Source of the DNA: DASRTE01 sp035656095
GTDB taxonomy: Bacteria; Actinomycetota; Actinomycetes; Jiangellales; Jiangellaceae
Reading direction: 5' to 3'
NCBI GenBank assembly: GCA_035656095.1
Contig: DASRTE010000092.1
Location: forward strand, 12,459 to 76,458
Length of the DNA stretch: 64,000 nt
Below, piece by piece: positions 17,593 to 25,610 of this stretch. The notes under the pieces were generated by a model. The model did no database searches, was not told the DNA's origin, and saw only the letters and a program-made list of their open reading frames with translations. Both the position numbers and the translations under genes were made by a program. Each line of letters starts with the position of its first letter. Within the stretch, counting starts at the first letter, position 1.

Positions 17593-18234
17593 CTATGCCG
17601 TTCCGCCGCCCTCGGAGACCTGGGAGGCGCTCTGGACGACGTGGTCGACGAAGCCGTACTCCAAAGCCTCCTCGGCGGTGAACCACCGGTCGCGGTCGGA
17701 GTCTCGGTCGATCTCCTCGACGGTGCGCCCGGTGTGCCGGGCGATCAGCTCGGCCATCTGGCGCTTGGTGTGCAACATCTGCTCGGCCTGGATCCGGATG
17801 TCGCTCGCCGACCCGCCCATTCCGCCGGACGGCTGGTGCATCATGATCCGGGCGTGTGGGGTGGCGTAGCGCTTCCCCTTCGTGCCGGCGGCCAGCAGGA
17901 ACTGGCCCATCGACGCGGCAAGTCCCATCGCGACGGTGACGACGTCGGGCTTGACGTACTGCATCGTGTCGTAGATCGCCATGCCGGCCGACACCGAGCC
18001 GCCCGGCGAGTTGATGTAGAGGTGGACGTCTTTGTTGGGGTCCTCCGCTGCGAGCAGGAGGAGCTGGGCGCAGATCGCGTTGGCGTTCTCGTCCTTGACC
18101 TCGGTGCCGAGGAAGATGATCCGCTCACGGAGCAGGCGGTTGTAGACGTTGTCCTCCAGGCCCATCGCCGAGCCGGGGGCTTGCTGCGTCGTGGCGGGAA
18201 GGACGAGACCGGACGTCTCGGGCCGTGGGCTCAC
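17593..18234 (-). CDS. clpP1: ATP-dependent Clp protease proteolytic subunit 1
   Basis: 213 residues. The catalytic Ser is in AMGLAASMGQFLL and the His in RIMMHQPSGG, with the handle domain Asp following. The N terminus of about 20 residues before LEDNVYNRLLRERII is likely removed during maturation. A GTG at 18234 with AGGAGACAC just upstream is preferred over an ATG at 18330, which has no ribosome site and lies in the probable promoter region. A ClgR-like operator lies about 115 bases upstream, matching known control of clpP1P2 in actinomycetes. Confidence 0.93.
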   Translation of the reverse strand: MSPRPETSGLVLPATTQQAPGSAMGLEDNVYNRLLRERIIFLGTEVKDENANAICAQLLLLAAEDPNKDVHLYINSPGGSVSAGMAIYDTMQYVKPDVVTVAMGLAASMGQFLLAAGTKGKRYATPHARIMMHQPSGGMGGSASDIRIQAEQMLHTKRQMAELIARHTGRTVEEIDRDSDRDRWFTAEEALEYGFVDHVVQSASQVSEGGGTA

Positions 18235-18347
18235 CGTGTCTCCTGGGTCTGGTCCGTGACGGCTCGGGGGGCCGTCGGGCTGGTCGGTGGTCGTGTCATC
18301 GACATTAACCAACGCTGGGGACCTCGCCATCCGGGAACGCCCGGTGT

Positions 18348-18359
18348 TCGCTCACGGCG
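18348..18359. promoter_or_regulatory. ClgR-like operator upstream of clpP1
   Basis: TCGCTCACGGCG fits the consensus WCGCYNANRGCG reported for ClgR, the activator of clp genes in corynebacteria and streptomycetes. It lies in the 171-bp space between tig and clpP1. The match is short, so its use is inferred from context. Confidence 0.5.
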
Positions 18360-18405
18360 TGCCCCCGAGCTCCACGTGAGCGGGCCCGGCAACGGGGGCA
18401 GATGC

Positions 18406-19800
18406 TCAACTCCTGGCGGTCTCGTCGTTCTCCTCGTCGGCCGGCTCGATGTCCTCGACGCTCTCCGCGGACTCGTCGAGTTCGGCGAACTCGATACCGC
18501 TCGGGAGAACCTCGTCGGTTCCCGGCGCACCGAGGGTGCCGTCCTCACGGAGCCGATCGAGGTCGACCGGCCGGCCTGAGGTGTCGACCACCTCGGCCTT
18601 CTCGACCACCAGCGCGAGCGCCTTGCCGCGTGCCACCTCGGCCATCAGCGCCGGCAGGTTGCCGCTCTGGACGTACTGCTGGGCGAGCTGGTTCGGGTCG
18701 ATCCCCGACTGGGCCGCCCGCTGGATGATGTACCCGGTCAGCTCCTCCTGCGAGACCTGCAGTTCCTCCTCCTTGACCAGTTCGTCGAGCACGAACTGGG
18801 AGGTCAGGGTGCGGCGCAGGTCGCTCTCGAACTCGGCGCGGTGGTCGTCGTCGCCGTGCCCGTCGGTGAAGTGCTCCTCGACCTGTGCGGCGATGAGGCC
18901 CTCGGGGAGCGGGATCTCGCCGGCATCCTCGAGGAGCTGGTCCAGGGTCTTGTCGCGGGCCGTGACGGCCTGCGTGAGCCGCTTCCTCCGCTCCGCGCGT
19001 TCGCGCAGGTCGGCATGCAGTTCGTCGAGCGTGTCGAACTCGCTGGCCATCTGGGCGAAGTCGTCGTCGAGGTCGGGAAGCTCTTGCTCCTTCACCGCGG
19101 TGACCGTGACCATGCAGTCGACCTCGTCGCCTGCGTTGGTGCCGAGCAGGGTCGTCCGGAAGGTCGCGGACTCACCCGCGGACAGTCCGGTGACGGCGTC
19201 GTCGATACCGTCCACGAGCTGACCGCTGCCGATCTGGTAGGACACGCCGGTCGCCTGACCACCCTCGACCGGCTCGCCGTCCTTGGTCGCGTCGAGGTCG
19301 ACCATCACGAAATCGCCGCCGCCCGCAGCCCGGTCGACGCCGACCAGCGTGCCGAACCGCGATCGCAGCGCGGTCATCTCGGACTCGACGTCGTCGTCGG
19401 TGACCTCGACGTCGTCGACCTCCACGCGCAGGCCCTCCCACGGGGGCAGCGTGACCGGGGGCCGGACGTCGACCTCGACGGTGAACGTGAGGTCCTGGCC
19501 GTCGGCGAAATCGGTGACGTCGACCTCGGGCCGGCCCAGCGGATTCAGCTCGTTCTCCTCGACGGCCCGGCCGTAGAGCCTGGGCAACGCCTCGTTGACC
19601 GCCTCGTCGAGCACCACCTGGCGCCCGACCCGCTGATCGATGACCAACGGCGGCACCTTGCCCTTGCGGAACCCGGGAACGGTGACCTGGGCCGCGATCC
19701 TCTTGTACGCGGAGGTGATGCTGGGCTCGAGCTCTGCGAAGGGGACCTCGACCGCGAGCCGGACCCGCGTCGGGTTGAGGGTCTCGACGACGCTCTTCAC
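18406..19800 (-). CDS. tig: Trigger factor (ribosome-associated chaperone and prolyl isomerase)
   Basis: 464 residues. The N-terminal ribosome-binding domain has the signature VPGFRKGKVPPLVIDQRVG near residue 45-60, an FKBP-type isomerase domain lies around 155-245, and the helical C-terminal domain ends in a very acidic tail rich in Glu and Asp. The GTG at 19800 (VKSVVETLNPTRVRLAVEVPF) is preceded by GGAGAAC; the longer open frame upstream only reads across tRNA-Pro. It is upstream of clpP1 on the same strand, the standard actinomycete order. Confidence 0.95.
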   Translation of the reverse strand: MKSVVETLNPTRVRLAVEVPFAELEPSITSAYKRIAAQVTVPGFRKGKVPPLVIDQRVGRQVVLDEAVNEALPRLYGRAVEENELNPLGRPEVDVTDFADGQDLTFTVEVDVRPPVTLPPWEGLRVEVDDVEVTDDDVESEMTALRSRFGTLVGVDRAAGGGDFVMVDLDATKDGEPVEGGQATGVSYQIGSGQLVDGIDDAVTGLSAGESATFRTTLLGTNAGDEVDCMVTVTAVKEQELPDLDDDFAQMASEFDTLDELHADLRERAERRKRLTQAVTARDKTLDQLLEDAGEIPLPEGLIAAQVEEHFTDGHGDDDHRAEFESDLRRTLTSQFVLDELVKEEELQVSQEELTGYIIQRAAQSGIDPNQLAQQYVQSGNLPALMAEVARGKALALVVEKAEVVDTSGRPVDLDRLREDGTLGAPGTDEVLPSGIEFAELDESAESVEDIEPADEENDETARS

Positions 19801-19942
19801 TGGGGAGTTCTCCTGGACGTGTGATCGGCGACCGCTGCTGCGGCGCACGACGGGCTGGCGGCGCGGGCGCCGGCAGATGTCGCAACTGGCCACCATCGTA
19901 CTGGGCCGTGCCGGTCCGACGGCCGCGCCGGGAGGCCTCGTG

Positions 19943-20019
19943 TGGTCGGGGTACCCGGACTTGAACCGGGGGCCTTCCGCTCCCAAAGCGGACGCGCTAC
20001 CAAGCTGCGCCATACCCCG
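19943..20019 (-). tRNA. tRNA-Pro (anticodon TGG)
   Basis: The minus strand folds into a full cloverleaf: acceptor CGGGGTA pairing with TACCCCG, D arm with GCGCAGCTTGGTAGCGC, anticodon loop TTTGGGA (anticodon TGG, codon CCA), T loop GGTTCAAGTCC, then A and an encoded CCA. It sits upstream of tig on the same strand. Confidence 0.95.
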
Positions 20020-20186
20020 CAACATCCCCGCTCCCGGTTCCGGGACGCGCGGAGGTTCGTACCGGTCCAGGGTACGCCCGTACCGCCACTCCGTCCGCAT
20101 GCCGGCCGCCGCGACCGGCGGGGTCACGGCGAGCGGCTACGATTCCTCACGAAACCGGGCGCTCGACCACCGGTCGTCCATGTTTC

Positions 20187-20260
20187 GCGGGTGTAGCTCA
20201 ATGGCAGAGCCCCAGCCTTCCAAGCTGGCCATGCGGGTTCGATTCCCGTCACCCGCTCCA
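20187..20260 (+). tRNA. tRNA-Gly (anticodon TCC)
   Basis: Full cloverleaf: acceptor GCGGGTG pairing with CACCCGC, D arm TAGCTCAATGGCAGAGC, anticodon loop CTTCCAA (anticodon TCC, codon GGA), T loop GGTTCGATTCC, discriminator T and encoded CCA. Its 3' half is repeated at 21598-21639, marking it as the likely integration site for the accessory block that follows. Confidence 0.95.
20217..20258. repeat. attachment-site copy inside tRNA-Gly
   Basis: 42 bases from the anticodon loop to the discriminator region of tRNA-Gly. They match 21598-21639 at 41 positions; the only difference is G20224 versus A21605. Confidence 0.7.
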
Positions 20261-20482
20261 CACCACAAGGCCCAGGCCAGAGACGTGATCGCCTCGCTCT
20301 CCCCTCCCCCACTCCTGCACCGGAACGGGCTCGCGTGCCCGCTACGTGCCCGTTGGAGTGTCGAGGACCGGCGGGCCGTCGTCACGGTCATGAGCGCGAC
20401 CGCTCCCCTGACTTCGGCCGCAAGAACGTCCAGAGCACCTGCTCAGCTCCGCGTCATGATCTGCGTACGGGTCTGACTGTCG

Positions 20483-20525
20483 CACCCGGTGAGCTCTTGT
20501 CGTGCGCCAGGTGATCCGCGACGGT
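20483..20525. repeat. Transposon-end-like repeat remnant, left copy
   Basis: CACCCGGTGAGCTCT at 20483-20497 recurs exactly at 21419-21433. The following GCCAGGTGATCCGCGAC is, in reverse complement, close to GTCGCGCATCACCTGGC at 21369. The pattern suggests relic termini of an insertion sequence, possibly IS481-like; no transposase is left. Confidence 0.4.
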
Positions 20526-20579
20526 TTCGCGCCAGTCTGATTACGTCAACTAGCCATGAGTGAGGCGCACCCGGGTTCC

Positions 20580-20609
20580 TTGACAGGCAAGTAGCGACTT
20601 GCCTATGGT
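20580..20609 (+). promoter_or_regulatory. ArsR-gene promoter with operator in its spacer
   Basis: TTGACA (20580-20585) and TATGGT (20604-20609) are 18 bases apart. The whole spacer is a perfect inverted repeat, GGCAAGT-AGCG-ACTTGCC. The GTG start of the regulator at 20616 lies 6 bases past the -10 box, so the transcript should be leaderless. The operator position implies autorepression by polymerase exclusion. Confidence 0.7.
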
Positions 20610-20615
20610 GCTGGG

Positions 20616-20899
20616 GTGGGTGACCTGTTCAAGGCGCTGTCCGACCGAACCCGGCGGGCGATCCTGGACGAGCTGACCGATCGCGACGGCCAGACTCTGT
20701 TCGAGATCTGCGGTCGGCTCATCTCTCGGCACGGTGTGAGCGCTACGAGACAGGCCATCTCCCAGCACCTCGACGTGCTCGAATCGGCCGGACTGGTCCG
20801 GACCGAGCGCTCGGGTCGATACAAGTTCCATCACATCGACACCTCGCCCCTGCGCGAGATCGGTGAGCGATGGCCACAGCCGGCGAAGGAGCCAGACAA

Positions 20900-20903
<4 letters not shown>
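20616..20903 (+). CDS. ArsR-family winged-helix transcriptional regulator
   Basis: 95 residues. The winged helix spans most of the protein: LFKALSDRTRRAILDELTDR, recognition-helix region SATRQAISQHLDVLESAGLV and wing VRTERSGRYKFHHID. No Cys pair for metal binding in the usual CVC motif is present, so it belongs to the non-metal ArsR group. The GTG at 20616 is used without a ribosome site, consistent with a leaderless message. It overlaps the VOC gene by four bases (ATGA), so the two form an operon with the VOC protein as likely target or effector-handling partner. Confidence 0.8.
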
Positions 20904-21283
<380 letters not shown>

Positions 21284-21366
21284 CGCCGGGTTCCCTCGTC
21301 GGCCAGCCTGGTCCTGGCGCAGCCCGGCGGAGTCGGGGGGAGTATCCGTCCAGCCCAGGCCGACCA

Positions 21367-21433
21367 CTGTCGCGCATCACCTGGCAAGGAAGTGTCGCGC
21401 ATCAGGTGGCACAGGACACACCCGGTGAGCTCT
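21367..21433. repeat. Transposon-end-like repeat remnant, right copy
   Basis: Two tandem units beginning TGTCGCGCATCA occur 24 bases apart, followed by the 15-base repeat shared with 20483-20497. No gene overlaps them. The rest of 21284-21971 (688 bases) holds only these repeats, the tRNA-Gly duplicate and no recognisable coding sequence. Confidence 0.4.
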
Positions 21434-21597
21434 GCGTTGCTGTGTTGACCTCTACGAGATCAAGGCGCCGCTGACGCGGCGCACCGTGCCACATACCTGC
21501 CAACGTGACGGCTACGTCTCGGTGATGAGCGGTCAATAACGGTCACATCGTGGGTTCCACCCGGTCCGCCTGAGCCACGCTGAGGGTGAGCGCACAT

Positions 21598-21639
21598 CTT
21601 CCAAACTGGCCATGCGGGTTCGATTCCCGTCACCCGCTC
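21598..21639. repeat. tRNA-Gly 3'-end duplicate (attachment-site copy)
   Basis: It repeats the anticodon loop, extra loop, T arm and 3' acceptor of tRNA-Gly but lacks the 5' half, so it is not a working tRNA. The one mismatch with the tRNA breaks an anticodon-stem pair. It is the distal boundary of the small insert. Confidence 0.75.
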
Positions 21640-21971
21640 ACGGCACAGCGCCCTGGTCCGAGGCCGTGTCCTCTGCCTGGGCTTCGTCGTTGCTGAGCCG
21701 CGTTTGGGGGGCCCGGCCCCCGCGTGCCTCGGGCTTGCCGTGCGGCTACTCGCGGAGGACAGCGGCCGCGATCCATGCACATGCAAGAGCGCCCTCCAGA
21801 GACCTTGCCACGACATCGCGACGTGACCGCACTCGGCGGGCCCGAGCCGAGAGATCGGGCCGAAAGACCCGCGGCGAGGCGGCTTCCGACCCTGAGGGAT
21901 GGCGTGAATGTCAGCGGACTCTGGTCCTAGGGCATCGCGCGTCCCTGCTCGACGTCGGGAGGCGATGAGGC

Positions 21972-22880
21972 GTGCTCGAGCTTCACCGGGTGTCGAAGCG
22001 GTACGACAGCGTACGGGCACTGGACGAGTGCACCCTTCGGGCGGCGGCGGGCCGGCTGACCGGGTTTGTGGGCCCGAACGGTGCCGGCAAGACGACGGCC
22101 ATGCGGGTCATCTTCGGGCTGGTGTCGCCCGACAGCGGCGACACCTGGTGGAACGGCCAGGTGATCGACTCGAGTACCCGGCGTCGGTTCGGTTACATGC
22201 CGGAGGAACGTGGCCTCTACCCGCGGATGCGGGTACGCGACCAGTTGGTGTTCTTCGGTCGACTGTGCGGCCTGACCTCCCCCGGCGCGGCGCGTGCGGC
22301 TGACCGGTGGCTCGACGCACTGGGGCTGACCGACCGCTCAGCCGCCCGACTCGACGATCTGTCCCACGGCAACCAGCAACGGGTCCAGCTCGCCGCCGCC
22401 CTGCTGCACGAGCCGGAGCTCGTCGTGCTCGACGAGCCGTTCTCCGGTCTCGACCCGTTCGCCATGGATTCGATGTCCACCCTGTTGGCCCAGGTGGCGC
22501 AGTCGGGCGCCGCGGTGCTGTTCTCCAGCCATCAGCTGGACGTCGTGCAGCACCTGTGCGAGGACGTCGTCGTCATCGACTCCGGGCACGTGGTGCTGGA
22601 AGGTCGGCTCGACGAGATCCGGGACGCCGCCCTGGACCGTTACGTCGACGTCACCACCAAGGGTGACCTCCGTCCCCTGCTCGACCTCGAAGGGGTGACC
22701 GTCGTGGCACGCGACGACGGGCACGTCCGGCTCCGAGTACCGCGCGGCGCCGAACCCAGGACATTGCTACAGGCAGTGGGCCGCGACGTCGTGCGGATGA
22801 GTTATGAGCCACCCACGCTGTCCGAGCTGTTCCGGACTGCGGTGGCCGAGGCGCGGGAGTCCGCTGACGTGGAGGTGTGA
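21972..22880 (+). CDS. ABC transporter ATP-binding protein (NatA/Ccm type)
   Basis: 302 residues. Walker A is GPNGAGKTTAMR, the signature is LSHGNQQRVQLAAALLHEP (the LS-GNQQ form common in drug/sodium exporters), and Walker B is LVVLDEPFSGLDP with the H-loop SSHQLDVV. A C-terminal accessory domain of about 85 residues follows, as in DUF4162-type ATPases. It starts at a GTG (21972) after GATGAGG. One base separates it from the permease gene, so they form one exporter. Substrate unknown. Confidence 0.88.
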   Translation: MLELHRVSKRYDSVRALDECTLRAAAGRLTGFVGPNGAGKTTAMRVIFGLVSPDSGDTWWNGQVIDSSTRRRFGYMPEERGLYPRMRVRDQLVFFGRLCGLTSPGAARAADRWLDALGLTDRSAARLDDLSHGNQQRVQLAAALLHEPELVVLDEPFSGLDPFAMDSMSTLLAQVAQSGAAVLFSSHQLDVVQHLCEDVVVIDSGHVVLEGRLDEIRDAALDRYVDVTTKGDLRPLLDLEGVTVVARDDGHVRLRVPRGAEPRTLLQAVGRDVVRMSYEPPTLSELFRTAVAEARESADVEV

Positions 22881-22881
22881 G

Positions 22882-24078
22882 ATGCCCGCACACGACGGGC
22901 TGCGCCGGACCCTGATCGTCGCCTCCCGGGAGCTGGTCGAGCGGGGCAAGAGCCCCGCGTTCAGGTTCTCGACGCTCATCGCCATCGTGGCGATGGCGGC
23001 GATCATCCTGTTCCCGTCGTTGCTGTCCGACGACACGACGACCTATCGGATCGGGCTAACCGGCGCGGTGGCGGCCGGCACGGACGAGGCGCTCGCCGCA
23101 CAGGCGAAAGCTGCCGACATGCGGGTACGAACGACGTCGTACGACACGGTTGTCGCCGGCGAGCACGCGGTGCGCGATGGCAAGATCGACGTCCTGCTCG
23201 TCGACGGCACGACGCTCGAGTGGCGGCGGCAGCCCGACGCCGGCCTCGCGACACTGGTCGGCGACGCCGTGCAGGCCGTGCACATCCGCAACCGAGCGGC
23301 GCAGCTGGGCCTGTCGATGCAGGACGTCGGAAGCCTGCTCGCGCCGGTCGCATTGTCGAGTCGACAGCTCGGCAACGCCGACGGTGTGGGCGAGAACGCG
23401 CAGGACGTCGGCATGATCGCCGTGGTGTTGATTCTCTTGGCCGTGAGCATCTACGGGAATGCCGTGCTGACCGGCGTCATCCAGGAGAAGCAGACCCGGG
23501 TCGCCGAGGTGCTGCTCGCCCGGATGCGCCCGCGTGAACTCCTGGCCGGCAAGGTGATCGGGATCGGCGGGCTCGGGCTCGCGCAGTTCGCCCTCATCAT
23601 CGCCACCGCGGCGGTATCCCTGACCGCGGTGGACGCCGCCGACGCCCCTCACGTGGCCACGTCCATCTGGGTCTGGCTCGTGGTGTGGTTCGCGCTCGGA
23701 TACGGCTTCTACAGCGTCGTGTACGCCGGCGTCGGCGCGCTCGCCTCACGCGTAGAAGACGCCAGCGGCGTCGCCGCCCCGATCAGCGTGGTGATGTTCG
23801 CCTGCTATTTCGCCGCCCTCTCCGCACTCGATTCGCCCGAGTCGACCATGACGACGGTTCTGTCCTTCGTGCCGCCGAGCGCGCCATTCGTCATGCCGAT
23901 GCGTCTCACGCTCACCACCGTCCCGGCCTGGCAGGTCTTCACGGCCGCCCTGCTGACGGCCCTGACGATATGGCTCCTCGTTCTGGTGGCCGGTCGGATC
24001 TACTCCGGCGCACTGCTTCGCACCGGCACACGCATACCCCTCCGGGTCGCCTGGCGGAGCGGAGTCCGGCAGGCGTAG
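22882..24078 (+). CDS. ABC-2 type permease (NatB-like)
   Basis: 398 residues. One membrane helix near residues 28-50 is followed by a roughly 150-residue extracytoplasmic region, then five or six helices with the conserved EKQTRVAEVLLARMRPRELLAGKVIG motif near the middle. This arrangement matches NatB/YhaP-type exporter permeases. GGAGGTGTGAG just before the ATG fixes the start. It is the partner of the preceding ATPase; drug, peptide or ion export is possible. Confidence 0.85.
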   Translation: MPAHDGLRRTLIVASRELVERGKSPAFRFSTLIAIVAMAAIILFPSLLSDDTTTYRIGLTGAVAAGTDEALAAQAKAADMRVRTTSYDTVVAGEHAVRDGKIDVLLVDGTTLEWRRQPDAGLATLVGDAVQAVHIRNRAAQLGLSMQDVGSLLAPVALSSRQLGNADGVGENAQDVGMIAVVLILLAVSIYGNAVLTGVIQEKQTRVAEVLLARMRPRELLAGKVIGIGGLGLAQFALIIATAAVSLTAVDAADAPHVATSIWVWLVVWFALGYGFYSVVYAGVGALASRVEDASGVAAPISVVMFACYFAALSALDSPESTMTTVLSFVPPSAPFVMPMRLTLTTVPAWQVFTAALLTALTIWLLVLVAGRIYSGALLRTGTRIPLRVAWRSGVRQA

Positions 24079-24151
24079 GCGGGACGCCGGATCCGGCCGC
24101 AGCTGCGACTCGCGGACGCGGCGTCCTCGACGCTGATCACTTCGTCGTCCG

Positions 24152-24700
24152 TCATCCCGCTGCGTCCTCGATCGGTCGAGTCGTGCCGAGGTCGTCATTG
24201 CCCGGGATCCTCGAGCGCCACGCGTCCCGCGAACGATGCCTCCCGTGCCAGGTTGCCGGGCCGCTCAGCCGCGGGTGACCATTGCTCCCGACGGCGCCTG
24301 CACCAGCGCCCAGGGCGGCCTCGATGGCGTCCGAAACGTGGCCGTGATGATTCAGGTGAGCGTCCAGGCCGGTGATCTGGAGCACTCTCAGGGCAGTTCC
24401 GTACGCACCTGCCAGATGGATGCTCGTGCCGCGATCGGCAGCACGTCTGCGAACGGTGATCAGTACGCCGAGAGCGGTCGAGTCGAGGAAGCTCACGCCG
24501 GACAAGTCGAGGACGACGTGCCCACGTTCGACGAGACTGGACAGGTGGCCCCTCAGCGCGTCCGTGTTGGACAGATCGATCTCGCCGGCCGGGCGGACGA
24601 CGATGCAGCCGGCAAGCTGGTGTATGCGCAGCTCGCAGGTGCCGAGCCTGACGACCTCAGGGACGGGAAGAGCAGGCAGTTCCGGACGGCCGTTGTGCAT
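24152..24700 (-). CDS. STAS-domain anti-sigma factor antagonist
   Basis: 182 residues. The STAS domain (about 25-130) has IVVRPAGEIDLSN and the phosphorylation-loop motif LSGVSFLDSTALGVL, whose Ser is the likely target of a partner kinase. This is the SpoIIAA/BldG type. About 50 extra C-terminal residues, rich in Arg, Gly and His, are not part of the domain. No partner kinase or sigma gene lies nearby; the SpoIIE-type phosphatase at 32.6 kb could act on it but is 8 kb away. Its promoter overlaps a TetR-type operator, so the divergent TetR gene probably controls it. Confidence 0.8.
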   Translation of the reverse strand: MHNGRPELPALPVPEVVRLGTCELRIHQLAGCIVVRPAGEIDLSNTDALRGHLSSLVERGHVVLDLSGVSFLDSTALGVLITVRRRAADRGTSIHLAGAYGTALRVLQITGLDAHLNHHGHVSDAIEAALGAGAGAVGSNGHPRLSGPATWHGRHRSRDAWRSRIPGNDDLGTTRPIEDAAG

Positions 24701-24743
24701 GGCGGTTCCCCCCTTCGCATTCAGTCGGTCCCGGATGGGCTCG

Positions 24744-24773
24744 TTTCTAACACAGACGGACCTGTCTGTTCAA
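24744..24773 (-). promoter_or_regulatory. STAS-gene promoter overlapped by a TetR-type operator
   Basis: On the minus strand TTGAAC (24768-24773) and TAGAAA (24744-24749) are 18 bases apart. The inverted repeat ACAGAC-GGACCT-GTCTGT at 24752-24769 fills the spacer. A TetR-type repressor bound there would block polymerase. Confidence 0.6.
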
Positions 24774-24783
24774 TATTTGGAAC

Positions 24784-24811
24784 GACCAGTCTGTCTATCA
24801 CATCGTATACT
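24784..24811 (+). promoter_or_regulatory. TetR-gene -10 box and second operator half-site
   Basis: TATACT at 24806-24811 lies 8 bases before the ATG of the TetR gene, so its message may be leaderless. GACCAGTCTGTC at 24784-24795 resembles a half-site of the operator at 24752-24769 and would sit in the -35 zone, which has no good -35 box. Confidence 0.45.
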
Positions 24812-24819
24812 CCGGATGC

Positions 24820-25407
24820 ATGACTACCCGGGAGGGCCTGACCGCTCGGCAACGGATTCTGGAAACGTCGTACGACCTGTTCTCTCAGCGTGGCGTACGC
24901 GACGTCGGCGTGGACGAGATCATCGCTCGCTCGGGGGTGGCGAAGGCCACCCTCTACAACCACTTCCCGACCAAGAATCACCTCGTGCTCGCGTTCCTCG
25001 ACCTGCGCGAGGAACGTTGGACCTTCGAGATGGTCGAGACCGAGGCCAGGGCCCGCGGCCAGACCCCGGAGGAGCAACTGCTTGCGATCTTCGACGTGTT
25101 CGGCGAGTGGTTTCGTCGCGAGGACTTCGACGGCCCCGCGTTCATCAGCGTGCTCCTGGAGATGGGTCGGTTGCATCCGCTCGGACAGGCGAGTATCCAG
25201 CACCTGGAGAACATCAACGCGCTCGTGGCTGGCATGGCCGAGGAGGCCGGCCTCCGCGAACCACACGAGTTCGCCCTCTCCTGGCACATCCTCATGAAGG
25301 GCTCCATCATCGCCGCGATCGAGGGCGACACCGACGCCGCCCCACGCGCCAAAACCATGGCACGGCACCTCGTCGAACAACATCGACTGACCGACGCCCG
25401 CGCCTGA
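24820..25407 (+). CDS. TetR/AcrR-family transcriptional regulator
   Basis: 195 residues. The N-terminal helix-turn-helix spans about 8-55: ARQRILETSYDLFSQRGVRDVGVDEIIARSGVAKATLYNHFPTK (key elements shown by positions, ending YNHFPTK). The C-terminal ligand domain is not close to a class of known ligand. Divergent from the STAS gene; both promoters carry related AGAC/GTCT dyads, so it probably represses itself and the STAS gene. Confidence 0.85.
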   Translation: MTTREGLTARQRILETSYDLFSQRGVRDVGVDEIIARSGVAKATLYNHFPTKNHLVLAFLDLREERWTFEMVETEARARGQTPEEQLLAIFDVFGEWFRREDFDGPAFISVLLEMGRLHPLGQASIQHLENINALVAGMAEEAGLREPHEFALSWHILMKGSIIAAIEGDTDAAPRAKTMARHLVEQHRLTDARA

Positions 25408-25610
25408 GCCGGTAGGCCAGGACGCCGGCGCCGCGTCGCCCCGGAGGCGATGCGGTCGGCCTGCCTCCCCTGGCTCACGGGTACGTTCACACTCGCGGGG
25501 GACGTCGTCGAGACCGGTGCCCGGCGACGGTGGGCAGGTGACGATCACATCGGTTCCGCGCCGACACGCGCACCTGACGCGGACCATCGCGGCGCCGATG
25601 CTCGGTCGTG

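Noticed and set aside
17540..17686. Longer clpP2 N terminus starting at 17686
   Set aside because: The extension is Arg-rich, overlaps the clpP1 3' end, and the ATG at 17539 has a proper ribosome site.
21598..21639. A second tRNA-Gly gene
   Set aside because: Only the 3' part is present; acceptor 5' strand and D arm are missing, so it is an attachment-site copy.
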